Assembly: GCA_023430975.1 (NCBI GenBank) | Contig: JAEYYB010000093.1 | Location: forward strand, 1 to 64,000 | Source of the DNA: Bacillota bacterium | GTDB lineage: Bacteria; Bacillota; Clostridia; Acetivibrionales; DSM-2933 | Length of the DNA: 64,000 bases | Direction of reading: 5' to 3' | In this document: in pieces, positions 55,979 through 63,528 of the stretch | Position numbering within the stretch: position 1 is the first letter of the stretch | How the letters are laid out: each line of letters opens with the position of its first letter | The notes under the pieces: generated by a model | Database searches by the model: none | What the model saw: the letters and a program-made list of their open reading frames with translations, nothing else | What the model was told of the DNA's origin: nothing | Translations under genes and position numbers: made by a program

Positions 55979-57502
55979 ATGAATCAAGTCTGCATTTATC
56001 TTAGAAAATCCAGGGCTGATGAGGAGCTTGAAAATGAGCTTGGAGAAGGTGAAACCCTTTCTAAACACAGGAAGGCACTATTAAAGTTTGCCAGTGAGAA
56101 AAACCTCAATATAGTTAAAATCAGAGAAGAGATAGTCTCAGGTGAAAGCCTTATACACAGGCCTCAAATGCTTCAGCTCCTTAAGGAAGTAGGCCAAGGC
56201 GATTATGATGCTGTGCTGGTTATGGATATGGAGCGACTGGGTCGAGGCAACATGCAGGAACAGGGACTTATACTGGATACCTTTAAAAAGTCTAAAACCA
56301 AGATAATTACTTTAAGAAAGACCTATGATTTAACTAATGACTTTGATGAAGAATATTCGGAATTTGAGGCTTTTATGTCCCGTAAAGAGTTTAAAATGAT
56401 AAACAGAAGACTTCAGGGGGGACGAATCCGCTCTGCTGAAGAAGGAAATTATTTAGGTACCTACCCTCCATATGGTTATCTGATTCATGAAGAAAAACAT
56501 ACACGCACTCTTATCCCTCATCCCCATCAATCTGAAGCCGTAAAGCTAATATTTGATTTATATGTAAATGACAATTTAGGCACAACAAGAATTGCCGAAG
56601 AATTGACTAAACGCGGCTACAAGACATATACAGGTGTCAGATGGGATCGCTCAGTCATATCCGGCATTCTCAAAAATCCTGTATATATTGGAAAAATAGT
56701 ATGGAAAAAAAAATGTATCAGAAAATCTGAATCTCCAGATAAATCAAAGGAAACATACACACGTCCTCAGAAAGAATGGATTATCTCAAATGGAAAACAT
56801 TCTGCACTAGTAAGTGAGGATATTTTTAATGCTGCCCAGAATATACTAAAAGGAAAATATCACGCCCCATATCATGTCACAAGTGGACTCAGTAACCCAT
56901 TAGCAAGCCTGGTAATATGCAAACTATGCGGCTCAAAGATGAAAATGCGCCCTTATGGCAATAAAGCCCCCCATATAACCTGCACAAAAAAATGCGGCTG
57001 TAAAAGCAGTAAATTCAAGTATCTCGAGGAATCACTTCTAATGGCTTTGGATGACTATTTAAATAAATATCAATTATTCACAAAGGAAAATGCATCATAT
57101 GGAAGTGGTAGATTAAACATACTTAAAAAGAACCTCATTTCCCTTGAATCTCAATTAACTGCCTTAAATAATCAAAAAGTCAAAATACATGACTTATTTG
57201 AACAAGGTATTTATAATATAGACACTTTTATCAATAGATCAGAGAGCCTTGCAAAGAGCCTTGATGAGCTAAACCAAAGCATACGTTATGTCAAGTCCAA
57301 GGCTCAGGACGAAGAAAAAAGCATCGGCATTCAGCAATCGCCTCCTAAGCTTAATCACCTACTGGATATATACAGGAATACTGATGATAACACCTCAAAA
57401 AACAAGCTTTTAAAAAATGTCATTGAAAAGGTGGAATATATAAAATCAAAGGACCAAAGAAATGATAAGTTTACATTGATTGTCTACCCTAAGATCCCTT
57501 GA
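55979..57502 (+). CDS. Large serine recombinase of element B (SpoIVCA-like)
   Basis: 507 residues from the ATG at 55979. The catalytic domain starts CIYLRKSRADEE, with the nucleophilic Ser, and has VLVMDMERLGRGNMQEQG. The recombinase domain includes GTTRIAEELTKRGYKT and SGILKNPVYIGKIVW. A zinc ribbon (CKLCGSKM, CTKKCGC) and a coiled coil (about 385-460) follow. The length fits the family. A 16-bp tandem duplication (AGAGTGATATTTATAT) lies at the start. It should carry out integration and excision of element B. Direction is opposite to sigK. Confidence 0.93.
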   Translation: MNQVCIYLRKSRADEELENELGEGETLSKHRKALLKFASEKNLNIVKIREEIVSGESLIHRPQMLQLLKEVGQGDYDAVLVMDMERLGRGNMQEQGLILDTFKKSKTKIITLRKTYDLTNDFDEEYSEFEAFMSRKEFKMINRRLQGGRIRSAEEGNYLGTYPPYGYLIHEEKHTRTLIPHPHQSEAVKLIFDLYVNDNLGTTRIAEELTKRGYKTYTGVRWDRSVISGILKNPVYIGKIVWKKKCIRKSESPDKSKETYTRPQKEWIISNGKHSALVSEDIFNAAQNILKGKYHAPYHVTSGLSNPLASLVICKLCGSKMKMRPYGNKAPHITCTKKCGCKSSKFKYLEESLLMALDDYLNKYQLFTKENASYGSGRLNILKKNLISLESQLTALNNQKVKIHDLFEQGIYNIDTFINRSESLAKSLDELNQSIRYVKSKAQDEEKSIGIQQSPPKLNHLLDIYRNTDDNTSKNKLLKNVIEKVEYIKSKDQRNDKFTLIVYPKIP

Positions 57503-57540
57503 TTATTTGTTAAGGCATGAATGAAGATTTTTATCGTAAC

Positions 57541-57642
57541 TATATTAAAAGTGTTAATAATCTTACATTTGGTGGAGCAAATAACGAACGGTTCAACGGG
57601 ATTTGCGACAGACAAATGTAATTGATTTATCACTTTTAATCT
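57541..57642 (+). repeat. Palindromic repeat copy R2
   Basis: 102 bp, from TATATTAAAAGTG to CACTTTTAATCT, same orientation as R1. It lies between the stops of the convergent recombinase and MBL-fold genes and just touches the latter. Confidence 0.9.
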
Positions 57643-58393
57643 AAAAAGATAATGATTCACCGTCTTCAGGCACAAATACATGATCTGAAATATTATGATT
57701 CTCCAAAAAATCGCGAAGATTGCTTCTTGTCAATCTACAGTGGTTCCAGGCATCCATGTGTACAGCAACAACTTTAGTTTTGGGAGATTTTTTACAAATG
57801 GTTAAAATATCCTGTGCATTCATTGTAATGGCTTTTCCATAAGCGAATCTTGCCTCACCGCAGAAACTTATCACAATTTCAGGCTGATATTTTTCCATAG
57901 CCTTTTTAGTACAAGAACACCACACAGTGTCTCCCGTTAAATAAACAACCGGCTCGTCAGATGCTGAAATCACAAAACCTGACACCGGTGCCATTTTAGC
58001 AGCTATCACACCATGTCCATGTCTACCCTTTGTTCTGTTAATTTTGATATTTTCCCATTCAAAATAATCTTTTACTGGTATAACACAGGTAAAGCCAAGC
58101 TCTATAAATTTCGCCTCATCTTCTGGCTGGCATAAAACCGGCAGGGTTTTGGGAATTAATTTTGCAGCCATATCATCAAAGTGGTCTCTATGGGTATGGG
58201 TAACTAATACAGCATCACAATCCAAAAGTGATTCTAAACTAACCGGCAGATCGTATAGAGGATTATCATTTTCATTTGGAACATTTTTTACAGCCGACAT
58301 AGTATTCCTAGGGCTTAGCATTGGATCAACCAATATCTTTTTATTGCTAAAATATAATATCATAGTTGCATGACGTATAAAATGAATTCTCAT
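57641..58393 (-). CDS. Metallo-beta-lactamase-fold hydrolase (UlaG-like)
   Basis: 250 residues. The metal site is THTHRDHFDD, with upstream IRHATMILYFSNKKILVDPM, later GRHGHGVIAAKMAP, YLTGDTVWCS and the final VAVHMDAWNHC. Zinc-dependent hydrolases of this branch act on phosphodiester or lactone substrates, but the substrate here is unknown. It lies in element B, divergent from an Lrp-type regulator, so the two probably form a small metabolic cargo unit. Confidence 0.82.
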   Translation of the reverse strand: MRIHFIRHATMILYFSNKKILVDPMLSPRNTMSAVKNVPNENDNPLYDLPVSLESLLDCDAVLVTHTHRDHFDDMAAKLIPKTLPVLCQPEDEAKFIELGFTCVIPVKDYFEWENIKINRTKGRHGHGVIAAKMAPVSGFVISASDEPVVYLTGDTVWCSCTKKAMEKYQPEIVISFCGEARFAYGKAITMNAQDILTICKKSPKTKVVAVHMDAWNHCRLTRSNLRDFLENHNISDHVFVPEDGESLSF

Positions 58394-58502
58394 TGTTTTT
58401 CACTCCCACAATTTGTGATATATTTATTATACCCCTTTAAGTTATTGAAAAGAGAAAGATAACTCCCCATTTTACTTGAATGATGAAAGGATTTTTTTAA
58501 GC

Positions 58503-58916
58503 ATGATTGATCAAACAGATATGGAAATTTTAAAACTTCTTACTCAAAACTCCAGAATGCAGTGGCAGGATATTGGTGAAAAAGTTCATCTCACAGGTCA
58601 GGCAGTAAAAAACAGGGTGGATCGGTTAGAAAAGCTTGGCGTTATCGATGGGTATACCGTGAAGTTAAATCAGGATAAATTAGGGCTGGAAATAAAAGCC
58701 TTTGTAACTGTTTTTATGAAAACGACAGATCATGCTGCTTTTAAAAAATACCTGATACAGTCAGATTTAATTACTGAGGCATATAGGATAAGCGGTGAGG
58801 GATGTTACTTACTTCAAGTAAACACTACAAGCCAGAAGGAGCTTACTACATTTTTGGACAGTATACTTAAATATGGTAATTACAGAGTTAATTTATCCAT
58901 TGATAAAATCAAGTAA
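58503..58916 (+). CDS. Lrp/AsnC-family transcriptional regulator
   Basis: 137 residues from the ATG at 58503. The N-terminal winged helix has QTDMEILKLLTQNSRMQWQD, GQAVKNRVDRLEKLGVIDGY, and the C-terminal RAM domain has VTVFMKTTDHAAFKKYL and AYRISGEGCYLLQV. Lrp-type proteins respond to amino acids or other small ligands. Its divergence from the MBL-fold gene suggests local control. Its stop codon lies about 34 nt from the element B core. Confidence 0.88.
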   Translation: MIDQTDMEILKLLTQNSRMQWQDIGEKVHLTGQAVKNRVDRLEKLGVIDGYTVKLNQDKLGLEIKAFVTVFMKTTDHAAFKKYLIQSDLITEAYRISGEGCYLLQVNTTSQKELTTFLDSILKYGNYRVNLSIDKIK

Positions 58917-58949
58917 TCTTATACTTTACATCACTCCTGTAGGTGGCAA

Positions 58950-58955
58950 TTCATT
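58950..58955. other. Element B attachment core, sigK segment 2 side
   Basis: AATGAA on the minus strand, identical to 55447-55452. The inside flank TTGCCACC...GGAGTG mirrors the other end. Confidence 0.75.
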
Positions 58956-59042
58956 CCCCTCCCGGTCCACACCAATAGGATCCTGGAGAGAAACCTCACT
59001 CTGATTCTTCTTGGTTGATCTTATATGCATAAGTATTTCATT
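58950..59042 (-). pseudogene. sigK: sigK middle fragment (segment 2 of 3)
   Basis: This short piece reads NEILMHIRSTKKNQSEV then SLQDPIGVDREGNE. It is SigK region 2.4 to 3, and the 29 codons between the two Asn-Glu cores equal the length of the same stretch in Bacillus SigK (EILMHLRALKKTKKDVSL...). It has no start codon of its own. On the left the frame leaves the family at LPPTGVM and a stop; on the right it is preceded by unrelated codons. It only makes sense as an internal coding piece between two removable elements. Confidence 0.9.
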
Positions 59043-59043
59043 T
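59039..59043. other. Element A attachment core, sigK segment 2 side
   Basis: AAATG on the minus strand, shared with 62966-62970. The inside flank holds TGTTTCC, the mirror of GGAAACA at the other end. Confidence 0.75.
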
Positions 59044-59077
59044 GCAATACTTTTATTGCGGAAACAAATTTATATAG

Positions 59078-59174
59078 ATTAAAAGTGATAAATCTATTAC
59101 ATTTATCTGTGGCAAATCCCGTTGAACCGTTCGTTATTTGCTCCGCCAAATGTAAGATTATTAACACTTTTAAT
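59078..59174 (-). repeat. Palindromic repeat copy R3
   Basis: 97 bp, from ATTAAAAGTG to CACTTTTAAT, opposite orientation to R1 and R2, matching the opposite direction of its neighbour recombinase gene. It lies between sigK segment 2 and the recombinase stop. Confidence 0.9.
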
Positions 59175-59192
59175 ATAGATAATAACCATTTC

Positions 59193-60818
59193 TTAGTATA
59201 AAATCATATCAAGTTTTTCACCATCCCACGATATCCTGTCAACAATACTTCTGATCATCCTTCTTTTATCCTCAACCTTCATGAGGTCCCATGCTTTGTC
59301 ACTGAAGCTTCCTAAGCTCTCTGCTTCCAGCTCTAAATTATGATCACCATCATCTTCTTCCTTTTCTCTTTTCTGAAGATCTAATAATTTCCTTTGCAAT
59401 TTCTCCTTTTTCCTGGCTAAACCCTCCATGTTTTTTGTGAGCACTTCCACTACCTCACCTTTTTGGCCCTTTGATATAGCTAAAACCAGGTTTTCAATAC
59501 CATGATCAACTTCAGCTATTCTTTTTTGAAGTGTTTCTTTTTCCAGTTCAAGTGACAATAGACCTGTCGAAAACAAATTTTTGCTTCCATGTAAATCCTC
59601 GATAAAAGGTGGGTTTTTCCGTGTAATTTTTATAAGCTCATTTAACACCAGATTATCCAGTGTGTTACCACTAATATTGTTCACAGCACAACGAGTTTTC
59701 TTACTCTTTTCCTTCATCTCACATATATAATAAAAAACCTGCTGCCCTATTTCATTTTCTCGCTGTACAGTTTTAGGCCTCATGAAAGAGCCGCAGTTTG
59801 AGCACACCAAAATGCCTGATAGCAATGATCGAGTGCTTTTTACTTTGCGATAGCACTTTTGTTTGTTCTCGCTAAGCAGTTCTTGAGCTTTTATCCACTT
59901 CTCACTTGGAATTATTCCTTCGTGAAGTCCCACTGCTACTATCCAGTCACAGGTGTCTCTATATCTGTCCTTGCAATCTTTACCCTGCTGCCTGGTTTTA
60001 TTGTATGCTATTAGTCCATTAACACCATTAAACTCATCAATTTGGGAATACACATCGTAATTTTTCTTTAGCATATATTCGTACAACGCTTTATCCGCAA
60101 CAGCATAAACAGGATTTGATAATATAGGCCTTATGGAACCTGTATGGAAGTCTGCACCGTTTTTAGTTGAAAAATTATATTCCATCAGATACTTTTCAAC
60201 TCCTGCAATAGATTTTAAGCCTATGTACTTATCATAAATAAGCTTAATTATGCCTATCTCTTCCATAACCGGTGCAAGCCTGTACATCTTGTGCTGCTTT
60301 CCGCTTTGGTCAACGGTAATAACCGGCTCAGATTTATACCCTGTAGGTGCTATCCCTCCAAGCCAGCGTCCCGTTTTGGCCAATTGGATCATATTGTCCC
60401 TGATTCTTTCAGCTATGGTTTCCCGCTCAAGCTGTGCGAAAACAGACGCAATATACATCATGGCACGCCCCATAGGTGTAGTTGTATCAAATTGTTCCCT
60501 AATGGATATAAAGTTTACATTATACTTATTCAAGTCATTTATCAGTTGTGAAAAATCAGAAACATTTCTGCTTATACGGTCAAGCCTGTAGCATATTAAA
60601 ATCTGAAATTTATTTGTTTTGGCATCCTTTAAAAGTCTCTGAAACTCCGGTCTTTTAGTATTCCCCCCTGAAAAGCCCTCATCTTCATATATAAGGAAGC
60701 TACTTTCATCAAAGTTAAGGTGCTTTATAGCGTATTCCTTACAAAGCTGAACCTGATTTTCAACGCTTTCACCTTTTCCGGTAAACTTGCTTTTCCTTGA
60801 ATATATGGCTGCCTTCAT
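59193..60818 (-). CDS. Large serine recombinase of element A
   Basis: 541 residues from the ATG at 60818 (AAAGGA upstream). The catalytic domain has AAIYSRKSKFTGKGESVENQ, with the nucleophilic Ser, then ICYRLDRISRNVSDF and MGRAMMYIASVFAQLERET. The recombinase domain ends with ILSNPVYAVADKALY. A zinc ribbon (CSNCGSFMRP, later CEMKEKSKKTRC) and a coiled coil (about 425-490) follow. It is in a different subgroup from the element B enzyme, judged by the catalytic motif. It should integrate and excise element A. The gene lies within 155 nt of the core site. Confidence 0.93.
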   Translation of the reverse strand: MKAAIYSRKSKFTGKGESVENQVQLCKEYAIKHLNFDESSFLIYEDEGFSGGNTKRPEFQRLLKDAKTNKFQILICYRLDRISRNVSDFSQLINDLNKYNVNFISIREQFDTTTPMGRAMMYIASVFAQLERETIAERIRDNMIQLAKTGRWLGGIAPTGYKSEPVITVDQSGKQHKMYRLAPVMEEIGIIKLIYDKYIGLKSIAGVEKYLMEYNFSTKNGADFHTGSIRPILSNPVYAVADKALYEYMLKKNYDVYSQIDEFNGVNGLIAYNKTRQQGKDCKDRYRDTCDWIVAVGLHEGIIPSEKWIKAQELLSENKQKCYRKVKSTRSLLSGILVCSNCGSFMRPKTVQRENEIGQQVFYYICEMKEKSKKTRCAVNNISGNTLDNLVLNELIKITRKNPPFIEDLHGSKNLFSTGLLSLELEKETLQKRIAEVDHGIENLVLAISKGQKGEVVEVLTKNMEGLARKKEKLQRKLLDLQKREKEEDDGDHNLELEAESLGSFSDKAWDLMKVEDKRRMIRSIVDRISWDGEKLDMILY

Positions 60819-60849
60819 GCTAAACATTCCTTTATTCAACTTTTACTAT

Positions 60850-60946
60850 ATTAAAAGTGAAAAATCTATTACATTTTTCTGTCGCAAATCCCGTTGAACC
60901 GTTCGTTATTTGCTCCGCCAAATGTAAGATTATTAACACTTTTAAT
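60850..60946 (-). repeat. Palindromic repeat copy R4
   Basis: 97 bp between flanking TATA, same orientation as R3 and R5. It lies 31 nt upstream of the recombinase start, between it and the small protein gene. Confidence 0.9.
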
Positions 60947-60970
60947 ATAAGTAATGCCTTAGAGAAATAA

Positions 60971-61177
60971 CTACCTATTCTCACCATTTAGCCTTAATCC
61001 CTCTATGATTTTTATATACAATTTGTTTTTTTCTTCACTGCATATGGGCAATTCCATGATATAGCTCTTTATGAACTCAATATAGGCCTTCCCCATTCTC
61101 CTTCTTAATTCACAGAGCCCTTCCTGGTCTTTGGGATAATGTACTTCCATTATGTAAGAATCTTTTGGCCTGGCCAT
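60971..61177 (-). CDS. Small basic protein upstream of the element A recombinase
   Basis: 68 residues, with GGGGGAG 4 nt before the ATG. It is helical and contains LCELRRRMGKAYIEFIKSYI. No family was recognised. It is in the same direction as the recombinase, with repeat R4 between them, and may be its helper or regulator. Confidence 0.55.
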   Translation of the reverse strand: MARPKDSYIMEVHYPKDQEGLCELRRRMGKAYIEFIKSYIMELPICSEEKNKLYIKIIEGLRLNGENR

Positions 61178-61284
61178 TAGACTCCCCCTGATACTGACCT
61201 ATCTATCAAATGTATATGCGGCATTTGATAAGGAATGACTAAAATATTACTTCCGGTTTTGAGAGCGAAATTTATAGTAGAAGA

Positions 61285-61308
61285 GCTGCTAAAGTTGATC
61301 TTAGCAGC
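61285..61308. terminator. Hairpin after the oxidoreductase gene
   Basis: GCTGCTAA (61285-61292) pairs with TTAGCAGC (61301-61308). The U tract is weak. It lies just after the oxidoreductase stop. Confidence 0.4.
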
Positions 61309-61316
61309 CCTATTAT

Positions 61317-62408
61317 TTATTGAATAAACTTTGGTGTTTGGTTACTCATTGTCTTTTGGTGTAAAAACTCCATTTCCTTTATGGCACCATCAACAAAAAC
61401 AATATTTCTATTATTTATAGACTCTAAAATATCAAACACCATCTTAACATCGCCATACTCTATTTCAGGTGTTACCGATATCGCTTCAGTACCATTTAAA
61501 GCATTGTAGAAGTTCAACAGCTCGTTGTAAAAACCTCTCTCAGGTGTATATTGGATTTGCTCTGATGTATTGTCATTATATGAGACATTGATAACTCCGC
61601 AGCTTTTCTCCTCAAGATATATTTCACCTTTGGTACCGAAAATTCTGAAGCCTACAAGAGGCCTTTGGGGTTCCTGTCCTGACGGAAAATATGTGTAATG
61701 TCCGATTACTCCATTTTTAAACAAAATGTTGGCATTCACAGAAACAAAAGGATTAAAATCCTCTCTCTGAGGTTTTCCAAATGCCTGAACACATTCTACT
61801 GCACCAAAGATATGCCGTAATCCGGCAAGATCATGAATTGCTGCATCTAGGAAGGAACCACCGTAATACTTGGGGTGCTGCCTCCATTCTGTAGCTGCAA
61901 AAGTATCTTTTGTCATCTCACAGGGAAAACAGCTTATGTTATTTCTTATGAAATATACCACTTCTCCAATTTTTCCGTTAACAACCATATCCCTGATTTT
62001 ATTATTTTCTTCGTTGTATCTGAAATTCTCGGCTATCATAATTTTAACTTTGTACTTTTTTGAAAGATCCAGATATTTCTTTGCCTGGTCCATGTTGGGG
62101 GCTTGAGGCTTTTCGCAAATAAAGTCTTTCCCAGCTTTTGCAACCGCCTCCGATACAATATAGTTTTCCTCTATGGGAACTAAAATGTCCACGGCATCAA
62201 TGTCATCCCGCTTTAACATTTCGTTATAATCATCATAAACATTTTTTGTGTCGAGATTTATCTTTTGGGCAAATTGCTCTGCATCGCTCCTTGTGCGATT
62301 TACAAGTGCCGCAATTTCATATTTATCATTTAATTCACTAAGTGCCGGGTAGTGAAGTCGTTCCCACGCATAACCAGTCCCGATAACACCTAATCTAATT
62401 TTCTTCAA
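61317..62408 (-). CDS. Gfo/Idh/MocA-family oxidoreductase
   Basis: 363 residues. The N-terminal Rossmann fold has LGVIGTGYAWERLHYPAL, then DAVDILVPIEENYIVSEAV and the signature CEKP (DFICEKPQAPNMDQA). The C-terminal half has the alpha/beta domain with SFLDAAIHDLAGLRHIFG, placing a catalytic Asp/His pair. It is an NAD(P)-dependent enzyme probably acting on a sugar or sugar derivative. It is chromosomal-type cargo in element A. Confidence 0.88.
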   Translation of the reverse strand: MKKIRLGVIGTGYAWERLHYPALSELNDKYEIAALVNRTRSDAEQFAQKINLDTKNVYDDYNEMLKRDDIDAVDILVPIEENYIVSEAVAKAGKDFICEKPQAPNMDQAKKYLDLSKKYKVKIMIAENFRYNEENNKIRDMVVNGKIGEVVYFIRNNISCFPCEMTKDTFAATEWRQHPKYYGGSFLDAAIHDLAGLRHIFGAVECVQAFGKPQREDFNPFVSVNANILFKNGVIGHYTYFPSGQEPQRPLVGFRIFGTKGEIYLEEKSCGVINVSYNDNTSEQIQYTPERGFYNELLNFYNALNGTEAISVTPEIEYGDVKMVFDILESINNRNIVFVDGAIKEMEFLHQKTMSNQTPKFIQ

Positions 62409-62636
62409 GGAAACACCTCCGTATTAAGATACTTATAGATAACCAACTGATTATCAGTAAGTTTTAGTTTTTTCTTATTATTTGTATTGATGCTTTTATT
62501 ATTCGTAACACTCATTTGCCTTAAAAAAGTATAATTACAACCTAACTTGTACATTTTAAGAATAACAAAATTAAATTTTAAAGGCACTATAATTTTTAAG
62601 ACATAAAAGATACCTTTTAAGAATGGAGATGTTTAT

Positions 62637-62879
62637 ATGAGCCTTACTATTATGGGAATTTTGGTTGATAGAAGAACCGAATCTGCTCCAAAGGTCCAGG
62701 AGATACTAACCAAATTTGGAGATAGTATTTTATCCAGGGTAGGTATCCACGATCCTGGTGAAGAAAACCATGGTCTTATAACATTAAACATACGCGACAG
62801 AGAAGAAAAAATTGAAAGTCTCTCAAAAGAATTGGAATCACTTAAGGGAGTAAACGTTAAAACAGTCAATATGAAATAA
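62637..62879 (+). CDS. TM1266-family iron-only hydrogenase system regulator
   Basis: 80 residues, ferredoxin-like fold (LTIMGILVDRRTESAPKVQE, ILSRVGIHDPGEENHGLITL). From memory it is the TM1266 family found beside [FeFe]-hydrogenase maturation genes, but no hydrogenase gene lies in the window. GGAGATG precedes the ATG. It is carried in element A near its right end and runs opposite to sigK. Confidence 0.78.
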   Translation: MSLTIMGILVDRRTESAPKVQEILTKFGDSILSRVGIHDPGEENHGLITLNIRDREEKIESLSKELESLKGVNVKTVNMK

Positions 62880-62888
62880 GGTATGAAT

Positions 62889-62933
62889 AAAATATAACTT
62901 CCCCTACACACTGGTAAAGGGAAGTTATATTTT
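62889..62933. terminator. Strong bidirectional terminator near the end of element A
   Basis: A 15-bp perfect stem (AAAATATAACTTCCC and its complement) is followed by T-rich tracts on both strands. It ends the TM1266 transcript and would stop unspliced sigK transcription too, since the sigK frame ends inside it at 62925. Confidence 0.75.
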
Positions 62934-62965
62934 AACAATGCAATGTTTCCTCTCCACATGCATAG

Positions 62966-62970
62966 CATTT
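62966..62970. other. Element A attachment core, sigK segment 1 side
   Basis: AAATG on the minus strand, identical to 59039-59043. The inside flank has GGAAACA 15 nt away. Confidence 0.75.
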
Positions 62971-63308
62971 TCTATACAACGTACAGCATATGTTGCAAGA
63001 CGTGCTCCTTTAGTCTGATCAAAGGTGGAAATTGCCTTGATAAGCCCTATGGTTCCTATTGAAATAAGGTCATCGCTGTCATAACCTGAAGAATTGTATT
63101 TTTTTACAATATGGGCAACAAGCCTTAAGTTCCTCTCTATTAGAATATTTCTGGCTTCTTCGCTTCCATTCTTAAATTTACCCAGATATTCAAGTTCCTC
63201 TTCATGAGATAATGGTTGTGGAAAAGAGTTCCCATTTGAGACATAGCCTATCAAAAAAATCACACTATTTAGGGTATTAGCAACCATTGGAAATAAGACA
63301 GATAACAA
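62966..63308 (-). pseudogene. sigK: sigK N-terminal fragment (segment 1 of 3)
   Basis: It starts at the TTG at 63308, 8 nt after AGGAGG; the GTG at 63317 lies inside the ribosome-binding site. The first about 20 residues are a hydrophobic pro-sequence (LFPMVANTLNSVIFLIGYV), as in pro-SigK. Then come FPQPLSHEEELEYLGKF, ARNILIERNLRLVAHIVKKY, DLISIGTIGLIKAI and RLATYAVRCIEN, i.e. regions 1.2 to 2.3. After IEN the frame reads AMHVERKHCIVKI and stops at 62925. It is a mother-cell sporulation sigma factor, active only after both elements are removed and the pro-sequence is cleaved. Confidence 0.92.
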
Positions 63309-63420
63309 GCTGGGCACCTCCTAAAAATAGGTTACTCTATAAATATATGATTTCGGGTATTGAATGTGTGCATATTCTTATCATGATTTTTTTAATAAAT
63401 TTTTTAATAAATTTTTCAGT

Positions 63421-63523
63421 TATATTAGAAGTGATAAATCTATTACATTTGTCTGTCGCAAATCCCGTTGAACCGTTCGTTATTTGCTCCACCAAATGTA
63501 AGATTATTAACACTTTTAATATA
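63421..63523 (-). repeat. Palindromic repeat copy R5
   Basis: 103 bp from TATATTAGAAGTG to CACTTTTAATATA, outside the two elements, in the region upstream of sigK and just beyond the PBP gene stop. It has the same orientation as R3 and R4. Confidence 0.9.
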
Positions 63524-63528
63524 GGTAT

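Larger units (their letters stand above)
55447..58949. mobile_element. Skin-like intervening element B within sigK
   Basis: 3,503 bp between two AATGAA cores (55447-55452 and 58950-58955), each read as Asn-Glu in the sigK frame. Removal joins ...DREG-NE to NE-ITLIDV without loss or gain. The element carries a small protein gene, a large serine recombinase, a metallo-beta-lactamase-fold protein and an Lrp-type regulator, plus two palindromic repeats. Joined at the core, its ends form an imperfect dyad of about 50 bp (CACTC...GAGTG arms), as expected of a serine-recombinase attP. Confidence 0.85.
59039..62965. mobile_element. Skin-like intervening element A within sigK
   Basis: 3,927 bp between two AAATG cores (59039-59043 and 62966-62970). 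Removal joins ...RCIEN to EILMHIR in frame, as in intact SigK. As best I recall this is the region where the Bacillus skin element interrupts sigK. It carries a large serine recombinase, a small protein, a Gfo/Idh/MocA oxidoreductase and a TM1266-like regulator. Joined at the core, the ends show symmetric arms, TGTTTCC and GGAAACA, 16 and 15 nt from the core, the layout of a serine-recombinase attP. Confidence 0.85.

Noticed and set aside
57484..57681. Short frames across the palindromic repeats (encoding SVANPVEPFVICS-like peptides)
   Set aside because: The same peptide appears at every repeat copy because the DNA repeats; there is no start signal and no conservation beyond the repeat.
55452..62966. 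Direct join of sigK N- and C-terminal parts at a shared CATGTG
   Set aside because: The join would be in frame but would lose 29 residues. The middle fragment at 58950-59042 supplies exactly those residues, and the AAATG and AATGAA cores restore the family sequence.
55803..63523. Palindromic repeats as the recombination sites of the serine recombinases
   Set aside because: None of the copies coincides with a sigK junction, and R5 lies outside both elements.
55803..63523. CRISPR array
   Set aside because: The repeats are about 100 bp, palindromic, 1.4 to 2.5 kb apart and in both orientations; there are no cas genes.
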